NCBI GenBank assembly: GCA_958510875.1
Contig: OY294068.1
Location: 84,979,043-85,043,042 of the forward strand
Direction: 5' to 3'
Source: Endomychus coccineus
Taxonomy: Eukaryota; Arthropoda; Insecta; Coleoptera; Endomychidae
DNA length: 64,000 bases
Shown here: in pieces, positions 56,344-64,000 of the stretch
Layout: each line of letters starts with the position of its first letter
Position numbering within the stretch: the stretch's first letter is position 1
Notes under the pieces: model-generated
Database searches by the model: none
What the model was told of the DNA's origin: nothing
Seen by the model: the letters and a program-made list of their open reading frames with translations, nothing else
Translations under genes and position numbers: made by a program

Positions 56344-56800
56344 TTGATCAGAATTGAAAAGAATTGTTCTCCTAAAATGATTTCTCCAGTTTTTTTTAAT
56401 TTACCTGATGACAATAGACCTTATTTGAACATTAAAGTTTCTGAGGATTCTTTTCCTGCATTGTTGAACACAGGTTCTAACATTAATGTTATAGGTTCAA
56501 AGGGTAATTTCATTATCGAAAAATGTAGATTGTCAATATGAAGGGATAGCAATGTCAACGTTGTAACAACCGCTGATGGTTTACATCAACCTGTCTTGGG
56601 AATAGTTAACGTTCCTATTTCGTTTAATAATATTCAGACTTCTGTTAAATTTAACGTAATTCCTTCTATACAACAAGCAGTAATATTGGGTATAGAATTT
56701 TGCAAATATCACAATATTAAGGTCGACTTTGGTAATTCTATCTGGAACATCGAACCTACAATTAAGTCAAATAATGTTACTGCTATTCATAGCTATGATT
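56344..56800 (+). pseudogene. Retroviral-type aspartic protease of the gypsy element (active-site Asp lost)
   Basis: The sequence PALLNTGSNINVIGS at about 56455-56500 is the flap and catalytic loop, but the catalytic motif reads N-T-G where D-T-G is required. An in-frame TGA (56539-56541) follows in KCRLSI. Continuation in the same frame (56542 on) gives NVNVVTTADG, QQAVILGIEF and a hydrophobic ILG block, the usual C-terminal protease part. This copy could not process its polyprotein. Confidence 0.88.
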
Positions 56801-59322
56801 CTTTGAATACGTTACAAAAACCAGAACTTCAATCAAAAATTGAACTTTTTGAACAACTTTCTTTGTCAGATATAGGACGGACTACTTCAATTGAATATAC
56901 AATTACTGTGTCGGAAACAGAACCTTTTAGAAAAAGACAATACCCCTTTTCTCCTGCTTTACAAAACCATTCAAATTCAGAAATTGATGAGATGTTAAGG
57001 CTTGGTGTAATCCAACCTTCTTCTTCACCTTATCGGAGCCCAATGCTTTTAGTAAAGAAGAAAGATAATTCTTATAGAGCTTGTTTAGATAGTAGACACT
57101 TAAACAAGTTAACCACAAGGGATGCTTACCCTTTACCTTTAGTAGACACCATTTTGAGCAAATTGCAAGGCGCTAACTATCTTACGACTTTAGATTTGAA
57201 GAAAGCTTTTTGGAACATTCCTTTGGAGGAAAATTCACGAAAATACACTGCCTTCGGTATTCCAGGCAAAGGCCTTTACGAATGTTGCGTAATGCCGTTT
57301 GGTTTAACTAATGCTCCGGCAACAATGCAACGCCTTATGGATTTTTTAATTGACGAAAGTATTAGTCATCTAGTTTTTCCTTATTTAGATGATATAATCA
57401 TCGCTACAAATACTCTTGAAGAACATATTCAAGTAATACATAAAGTATATGAAAAGATCAAATTAGCTAACCTTGCAGTTAATGCTGAAAAATGTAATTT
57501 TTGCAGACCTTCTCTCAAATTTTTGGGTTTCATTGTAGATACGGAGGGATTACGCCCTAGTGGTGAGCTTGTTGAAGCTGTTACTCTTCTTTCTTCACCA
57601 AAAACATCCACTCAAGTTCGGAGGCTGTTGGGATTAATTTCATTTTATCGAAGATTTATCAAAGATTGTTCTACTCTAACAGCTCCTATCACAGAACTTA
57701 TTAAAAGTAAGAAAAACCACCAACCGATTACTTGGACTCCTGAAGCTGAGTCTTCTTTTCAAGAGCTGAAGCGACGCCTAACGTCGGCTCCAGTTCTCAG
57801 AAGTCCCGATTTTTCTAAATCATTTTCTATACAAAGCGACGCTAGCGACGTCGGGTTAGGTTGTGGACTTTTTCAAGAACATAATGGTTTACAACATCCA
57901 GTAGCTTATGCTAGTCGAACTTTAAGTAAAGCGGAAAGAAAATATACAGTTTCCGAAAGAGAGTTATTAGCTGTTCTGTTTGCATTGTCTGAATTTCGTT
58001 GTTTTATAGAGGGTACAAGGGTTGTTTGTTACACTGATCACGCCAGTTTAGTTTGGTTACGTAATTTGAAAGATCCGATTGGTCGTTTAGGTAGATATGC
58101 TTTAAAATTGTCTCAATTTGATTTAGATATACGTCATAGGCCAGGATCACAAATGGTTGTGCCAGATTATTTGTCTAGGGACGTACCTAATATTAATGTT
58201 ATCAGTGATCAAGAACTTATTCCGGACAAATGGTACACGGATATGTTAAATAAGGTACCTATTAATCCCGATCAGTACCCTGATCCTAAAGTAGTTGGTA
58301 ACGGGATATATAAACACGTCAAACTTCCTACGTGTGTATCTTCTAATTTAACGGAATGGAAATTGGTAGTTCCAACGGCAAACAGACTTAAAATTTTTGA
58401 ACAGTTTCATTGTGTTCCTACGGCCGCCCATTTTGGGATCTCGAAAACTATGTATAGGATATGTGAACAGTATTATTGGCCTCGAATGAGACAGGATGTA
58501 ATTCGATATGTGAAGAATTGTAAAATTTGCGCTGCTCATAAGAGTCCCAATGTACAGAGACACGGCTTAATGGGGCAAATGAAAAATATTGAATTTCCAA
58601 TGCAATCATTGAGTATAGATTATTTAGGCCCTTTACCTCGTTCTAAACGTGGTAATCAATATATTTTGGTTGCGGTAGATTGGTTCACTAAATATGTGTT
58701 TATCTATCCTTGTGCAAAAGCCACTTCGGCTTCGGCTATTAAATTTCTGGAAAATCAAGTTTTCCTCACTTTTGGGGTATGCCAGATTTCATTATCAGAT
58801 AACGCAAGCCAATTTACATCCAGGCAGTTTTTAAAATTCCTTGCTGATTACAAAGTCCAGAAACATAGATTGAATGCCCATTATCACCCACAGGTTAATA
58901 ATAGCGAAAGAGTTAATAGAGTTTTAATTACCGCTATTTCTTCGTTTATACACGATAATCATAGGGATTGTGATGCAAACATTTCTCAATTAACGCAAGC
59001 GTTACGCTTAACAAAGCATGATTCTACAGGGTTCAGCCCTGCATTTTTAATGTTTGCACGTCAAATTCCTATTTCTGGTGATTTTTACGGCAAAGTTGGA
59101 GATAACGACATTCTTAATGTTTCTAACAAGATTCATAGACAATCAGATATTGAGTCATTACCGAATGTCTTCAATGAGGTAAGACAAAACATTGTGACGG
59201 CATATAAAAGATACAAAAAGCATTATAATTTGAGAAAACGCCCAGTAGCTTTCAAGGTGGTTGATAAAGTTTGGAAAAGAAATTTTGTTCAGTCCAATGC
59301 AGCGAACCAAAATAATTTCTAA
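56596..59322 (+). CDS. Pol: reverse transcriptase, RNase H and integrase of the gypsy element
   Basis: An uninterrupted 908-codon frame. It opens with the end of protease, then the RT linker (IEYTITVSETEPFRKRQYP). RT: SPYRSPMLLVKKKDNSYRAC, TTLDLKKAFWNIPL (motif A), FGLTNAPATMQRLMD and VFPYLDDIIIAT (YLDD), then LLGLISFYRRFIKD. RNase H: SIQSDASDVGLGC (D), SERELLAVLFAL (E), VCYTDHASLVWL (D). Integrase: HCVPTAAHF...CKICAAHK (HHCC finger), LSIDYLGPL (D), ISLSDNASQFTS (D, with N-A where G is typical) and NNSERVNRVL (E). Its end (59200-59322) is frameshifted into a second frame to 59449. Confidence 0.95.
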   Translation: MGIVNVPISFNNIQTSVKFNVIPSIQQAVILGIEFCKYHNIKVDFGNSIWNIEPTIKSNNVTAIHSYDSLNTLQKPELQSKIELFEQLSLSDIGRTTSIEYTITVSETEPFRKRQYPFSPALQNHSNSEIDEMLRLGVIQPSSSPYRSPMLLVKKKDNSYRACLDSRHLNKLTTRDAYPLPLVDTILSKLQGANYLTTLDLKKAFWNIPLEENSRKYTAFGIPGKGLYECCVMPFGLTNAPATMQRLMDFLIDESISHLVFPYLDDIIIATNTLEEHIQVIHKVYEKIKLANLAVNAEKCNFCRPSLKFLGFIVDTEGLRPSGELVEAVTLLSSPKTSTQVRRLLGLISFYRRFIKDCSTLTAPITELIKSKKNHQPITWTPEAESSFQELKRRLTSAPVLRSPDFSKSFSIQSDASDVGLGCGLFQEHNGLQHPVAYASRTLSKAERKYTVSERELLAVLFALSEFRCFIEGTRVVCYTDHASLVWLRNLKDPIGRLGRYALKLSQFDLDIRHRPGSQMVVPDYLSRDVPNINVISDQELIPDKWYTDMLNKVPINPDQYPDPKVVGNGIYKHVKLPTCVSSNLTEWKLVVPTANRLKIFEQFHCVPTAAHFGISKTMYRICEQYYWPRMRQDVIRYVKNCKICAAHKSPNVQRHGLMGQMKNIEFPMQSLSIDYLGPLPRSKRGNQYILVAVDWFTKYVFIYPCAKATSASAIKFLENQVFLTFGVCQISLSDNASQFTSRQFLKFLADYKVQKHRLNAHYHPQVNNSERVNRVLITAISSFIHDNHRDCDANISQLTQALRLTKHDSTGFSPAFLMFARQIPISGDFYGKVGDNDILNVSNKIHRQSDIESLPNVFNEVRQNIVTAYKRYKKHYNLRKRPVAFKVVDKVWKRNFVQSNAANQNNF

Positions 59323-59983
59323 TCTAGTATATGAGTTACAGAATGAAGACAAACAGAATTTGGGAAACTGGCATGTTAAGGATATAAAAGAAGACCTGTG
59401 CAATGACGATTCTGAACAGGAGGATGGGAGTTCCAGTGATGAGAGATAGGGTTCCTAGCAGGTTGGTAATTCTGCGGTGGATTTTGAGGTTCGCATTTAT
59501 GACTGTCAGTTTTGGGAAGGACGCGACCCTTAACTGCCACAGTAGATGAATACTGTTAAGGAAGCTGCAAATTATTGGTGATCTGCGGGGGTTCCCTGTT
59601 GCTCCGATCTGCATCGCTCTTTCTTCTGCTCTGATGACGCTGAGTATCATTGTTCTACTTTAATTGCCAGATTTCTGAATTTTGCTCTCTTCATTTCAGT
59701 ATAATCCAATTCATTTCCATTAGTTACCTTAACTTTATCGGATACATTATTTTTATATAGTTGTTATAGTGAAACCACCATTTTTAGGACTTGATCACCC
59801 TGGAAAGTGGGTGGATTTGGAAGTTTGAGACTTCCACTTTACGAGTTTGTTTTTCAATAAGTGCATAAGTTAATTTGAAATCCGCTGGTCCATGTTATGT
59901 CATGTTTGAAAATTAACTCTAGTATCTTCTTTTAAAGTCTGTTCTCTTAGTGTTTACAACACGTAAGATTGGACTAAGTTTGA

Positions 59984-60089
59984 GTGAGTTATTGTCTGGA
60001 AAACGTATAATTTCAGAAATAAGCTCTTAGGTATCCGTGAGTTATTGTCTGGAAAACGTATAATTTCAGAAATAAGCTCTTAAGTATCT
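59984..60089 (+). repeat. 53-bp tandem duplication in the gypsy 3' UTR
   Basis: GTGAGTTATTGTCTGGAAAA with following AATTTCAGAAATAAGCTCTT is repeated exactly once at a 53-bp period. Confidence 0.93.
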
Positions 60090-60491
60090 ATAGTTTAATT
60101 TTTTTAAGGTAACTAAACTTGAGGGAGTCTTTTGACTCAAAGATTGTACTTATTTAGATTAAATTCAGTATTGTTTTTGAAAATTGAAATTTTACTCTCA
60201 TTCATAGAGTTGCGATATAGTACTTTATTAATTCGACATTATTGGTTAGTCTCTCATTACCATTTCATTTTTTTTTATATACAAGTATTTATTGTTAATC
60301 AATTTAGTCCGGAGTGTAGGGGACTTTAAATTGGACCTACACTTATGCTTGGGATAACTTTGTGAAAACATCTATTCACTATTGTGAACTTAGTTCACTA
60401 ATATGCAGCTACTATTTTTTTCCTCTCCTCTTATCAATTATAACTATATTGACTTGTGTGCTACGTTGTTCACACGAAAACCTTCTCTCAC

Positions 60492-61057
60492 GCCACTATG
60501 ACATCTTACCGGTTTCTAAATACCTTAGGGATAATGTAGAGATTTAATTATAATATGTAACAAAGATACTTATTCTTATGAAATTTTGAAGCTTCTTCTC
60601 ATAATAACGGAAGCCACTAAGACATGCCGGTAAACAGATAATTCTCTGTTATATCAGTATATTTATATTTAAAAATATAACTATAAATAATATAATGAAG
60701 TCTCCAAGTTCCTGTGTTTAGGGCGATGCAAGCTCTGAGCCATCAAAAAAGGACAGCTTGTGCGCATTTGGACATTGAGCTGGAACTCTTCTAGTTCCGA
60801 ACCAATTATAATACATATGCGTCATTATTAATATTATTATGAAGAAACTGTATTAAACAAATGCAAACTTCATCTGATTAACAAATACTTTATTTAATAA
60901 TAAATAACGCCACTAAGACAACATACCGGTTAATAATTAATTTTTGTATTGCAATACTTTTTATTATAAAGAAACTATATTAAACAAATTCAAACTTCAT
61001 TTGATTAGCAAATACTTTATTTCATAATAAAGAATGCCACTAAGACATCATACCGGT
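60492..61057 (+). repeat. Four copies of a GCCACTAAGACA...CCGGT module
   Basis: Copies at 60492-60513, 60613-60631, 60909-60930 and 61036-61057 read GCCACTAWGACA, 3-6 bases, ACCGGT or a near match. The last two lie in 127-bp repeats that also share AAACTTCATYTGATTARCAA. These look like duplicated pieces of the 3' UTR. Confidence 0.85.
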
Positions 61058-62160
61058 CTCTAATTTCTAGTCTGCTCTGAATGAAGAATAAACAAGAAAG
61101 AACTCATAAAATTTTCCTATTTTCTACCACTTAACCATCCGATGCTTATGCTTTCTTTAAAAACTAATAATACTATTATATCATATGTCGTTGGGGAACA
61201 GATACTATTATGTTATATTCCATGGATAAATTCTTCCTTTATGAAGAAATCTCATTTGGTTAAACTATTAACACGTGATTTTCAAATTAATTTCACATTT
61301 CAGCTTGAACAAGTTATAATTTATAGTTGATAGTAGCTGCTAATATAACTAAATAGAAGATTTAGTTGATGTAATTGAAATGGTAATGCTTTTTGTATCC
61401 CAGAGGCGTGGGGAACTACAGTGAAACTGTATGTCTGTTAAAATTTCGTATAGTTACAGATAAAATTGCCAATTATGTCGAGTAACCTTATTATAGGAAT
61501 TAATGTACGTAGGTACATATTTTTGTTGTTGTGTAGTATGTTATTTTGTTATATGGACATCCACAATTACCCGCCTAGGGTTAGGTTGGAAGATATCAGG
61601 TTAAATAGTGTTTTTTGATATTGAGAGGACGTTGTGTGAACCAGAGGGGGTGCTGGAGCGGGAGAACCTTGCGACGGCGCAGTCGGGTGGCGTCCGGTAG
61701 TTTTGGGGAGAATGGGCCCCCTTAGAAAGGCCTTGGGAGCGGGGTTTCGTCTTGGTGGCCGAACCTTCTGAGCCGGGTATTATTATTTTTCATTTATTTT
61801 CACTCCTACTCTTCTTTCCTTTAGGCATTCTAGACCGTGGGACCCAATCCCATTTCTTTCTCTTCTTCAATCTGAAAACTATTTTTTTTTATTGCTTGGT
61901 TGCCGGTGGCTCTTAAGGAAGGGGATTCTGTAGAGGACTTAGTCCAGCTGGGGCGTTACTAGTAACTAAGGGTAAGGTTCCTACCGGGGACGTCTGGGTT
62001 CCGCATGGGGTCGTTCGCTGAGCACACTTTCTGCGACTCCACAGCTATCCTGTTGTTTTTTTAGTTTATGTATTCCTGTCAACTTCCAACTGAACAATTG
62101 TGAATGTTACATTATTATAAAATGTGTAGGACATTTTAGTTTTCATTTAAATTTTTACTT

Positions 62161-62338
62161 CTCCTTTTGAGTATCGTAATATTGGAACTGGTCAACCAAT
62201 ATTTATGTGAAGACCACAAAACTCCTTTTGAGTATCGTAATATTGGGATTGGTCAACCAATATTTATGTGAGGACCACAAACCTTTTTTCAAAATCGTGA
62301 TTCTGGAATTGGTCAACCAGTCTCTACGTCAACACCAT
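62161..62338 (+). repeat. Three 61-bp tandem repeats before the 3' LTR
   Basis: Units start at 62161, 62222 and 62283: CTCCTTTTGAGTATCGTAAT and TTGGTCAACCAATATTTATG twice nearly identical, then a diverged third. Confidence 0.93.
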
Positions 62339-62355
62339 TTTTTGTTATTCTCTTA

Positions 62356-62388
62356 AAAAATTTTTGAAGCTTCACTTCAAAAATTTTT
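62356..62388 (+). other. Perfect 14-bp stem hairpin before the polypurine tract
   Basis: AAAAATTTTTGAAG (62356-62369) and CTTCAAAAATTTTT (62375-62388) are exact complements around a 5-base loop. The hairpin ends eight bases before the purine run. Confidence 0.85.
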
Positions 62389-62395
62389 CTCGTGG

Positions 62396-62406
62396 TAGAG
62401 GGGGAA
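62396..62406 (+). other. Polypurine tract of the gypsy element
   Basis: AGAGGGGGAA runs directly into the TG start of the 3' LTR at 62407; position and composition match the usual plus-strand priming site. Confidence 0.85.
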
Positions 62407-64000
62407 TGTAACGGGCTGCGTTACGTGATTATATATAGAACTCTTTAAAGAACAGAGTAGAATCCTTGTCGGCTAGGAAACTTGTCATATGATATTTAAA
62501 GATATCTGCCGGTCAATAAAACATCGATTATTGATACTACCATTCCTGATGTGAGATGTCACTAAATATCGCGAAGTGGGAGGTAGAATAACGGGAGTCG
62601 GAGAGAACTCATGGGGTGTTCCTTGTCTAGGTAAGTCGAGATTTCGTAATTCATTGTCGTAAAATACATTTTCTTAATTTTGCTTCCGAAATATTATTCA
62701 CATCAGGCTATTTAATTTGATTTAGATTTGTTATTAAACACGTCTGGATGTACAAAGCATGATTGTGATAGTATTTTGGCGGATTTCTTATCTCGATTTG
62801 CCTGGGGGGCACACCCGATCATTTTGCGGATAGCATATTTCAAAGAATATCATTTCCATCACAGCATTGATTGTTGTAACTCTTGCAGGAGAATAATCTA
62901 TCGGAACGTAGGCAGGTTCTCATGATAATATTTCTGTGGTCCTTGTCAGTTTAATTCCGCATTGGCACATGCTATTTTTTTGTGATTCGTAAGAGTCGCC
63001 ATTTTGTAAATCTGATACGTAGTATTCAGAGCTGTCTTCGACTGCATCGTGCTATAAATAGTATTTGGAATTATCACAAGGTATTATTCAATTATTGCTT
63101 ATTGAATTTTTAATTATCAGGACTGCTGCGTTCGCGTGATTGTAGAGTAGAGTAATACATCAATTTGATGCAAATCAATTCAAGTTTCTAGATTTGTGCC
63201 AACTAGCAAATTCAACGTTTTGGTTATTTCCTTTCAGTCACAATTTGATTATTTTTCTTTCTATCTCATTTTTTGTATCGTTAATTCAGTCACATATTAT
63301 TTATTGTTCAAATTTAAGTAATTCTTGTAATTATATAATTCTCGCAGATTAAATTATATTTTTGTCTAAATTGATATCTCTTCAAGATATCAATTTTGTA
63401 ATAGTGTTTTACATATTGGGGAAGATAACATTATCGGAGGTGGAATCATTTGGTTATTCCGGCCGACGGTGTTACTTGTCCTTCGATCTCAAGTCAGGTA
63501 CTGTTCGTTCTTTGACATTACAGGGTTTGAACGTCTGAGGTTCCTCACCCCTTCACTCCAAGACGGTTTAGTGACTTTCCTGACAGGACCAGCTTCCAGT
63601 TCCTACGAGTTCCAAGGAGGGTAACATTTTCTTATTGAGTGACCATTATTTGGTTTTCTGATTGTGTTGTTCACCAAAATTGTATTTCGCTAAATTTTTT
63701 AGAGCCATTCGTGGTCTCTTTACTATTTAACTATCCATTCTTTCAATTAAGAAATTGAGTTAATTTTATAATTATTCACTTTAGATTCTTTATATACAAA
63801 TTGATTTAATTTTGTAATTGTTTTACTTCAAAATTCATTTTTTTATAAATTAATTCATTATAAACTGTAAATTTATTTTTGTTAAACACCAAATTCCATC
63901 TGGAATAAATCAAATTGTTAAGTTGAACTTGTATTGTTTTTCTAATTTCCATCAACTAATAAACCATCTCGTGGTGCTTGTATTCTAGGCTGTGAATTCA
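62407..64000 (+). repeat. Right LTR of the gypsy element (incomplete at window end)
   Basis: Begins TGTAACGGGC and matches the left LTR to the last base of the window (about 1594 bp of 1741). Differences are sparse, for example a short ACTACC insertion near 62535. The 3' target duplication lies outside the window. Confidence 0.95.

Larger units (their letters stand above)
59450..62395 (+). other. Long 3' untranslated region of the gypsy element
   Basis: About 2.95 kb without a recognised gene between integrase and the polypurine tract. A GC-richer block lies at 61630-62060. Several internal repeat sets occur. No envelope-like frame. Confidence 0.75.
53124..64000 (+). mobile_element. Ty3/gypsy LTR retrotransposon, nearly complete, right LTR cut by the window
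   Basis: Left LTR (53124-54864), primer-binding site, gag, protease, RT, RNase H, integrase, a long 3' untranslated region, polypurine tract, and right LTR from 62407. The element exceeds 10.8 kb. The LTRs are very similar, with scattered substitutions and small indels, so it is the youngest large insertion in the window. Gag has a premature stop and a frameshift, protease has a substituted catalytic residue and a downstream stop, and integrase is shifted at its end, so this copy is not autonomous. No envelope gene is seen. Confidence 0.95.

Overview
The window is AT-rich arthropod nuclear DNA, most probably from an insect. It holds BEL/Pao and two Ty3/gypsy LTR retrotransposons, two families of Penelope-like element with GIY-YIG domains, a Crypton-type tyrosine recombinase, several non-LTR retrotransposons, a tRNA-derived SINE and a Helitron-like fragment. 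I found no host gene, no conventional tRNA or rRNA gene and no prokaryotic feature. Nearly every coding segment is transposon-derived and broken by stops, frameshifts or truncation. A beetle or related insect is a guess only.

Layout, 0-14.3 kb. A decayed 17.6-like Ty3/gypsy element (+ strand) occupies the left edge and resumes near 10.1 kb. It is split by a BEL/Pao element (- strand, 2217-10099). The right-hand LTR of that BEL/Pao element is itself split by a Crypton (about 7819-9877), giving three nested layers. Next come a 5'-truncated Penelope-like element (- strand) with a hammerhead ribozyme motif in its terminal repeat, and the remnant of a PIN-like-fold protein.

Layout, 14.9-31 kb. 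A non-LTR 3' fragment ends in about 260 bp of (TAGAG)n and carries a SINE insertion with a 13-bp target duplication. A nearly full-length two-ORF non-LTR element (18.46-22.6 kb) and a foldback MITE follow, flanked by two inverted copies of another repeat. A second non-LTR family lies at 24.3-27.1 kb, and a 1.05-kb foldback element at 29.5-30.5 kb.

Layout, 31-53 kb. A 120-bp tandem array precedes an Arg-rich Helitron-like N-terminus. Beyond it are a non-LTR element split by an opposite-strand non-LTR element, an isolated Penelope-like terminal repeat with a second copy of the hammerhead, and a second copy of the 24-kb non-LTR family with an RNase H-bearing non-LTR element nested in it. A head-to-head pair of truncated Penelope-like copies, another copy of the RNase H element with a 12-bp target duplication, and sparse decayed sequence complete this part.

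Layout, 53.1-64 kb. This is the youngest large insertion: a Ty3/gypsy element with a 1.74-kb left LTR, primer-binding site, gag, a 908-residue pol segment, a 3-kb 3' non-coding region full of short repeats, a polypurine tract, and a right LTR cut off by the window edge. Its gag and protease carry disabling changes, so it is probably not autonomous. The genes here do not form a cellular pathway; their relations are those of successive insertions, and insertion order can be read from who interrupts whom.
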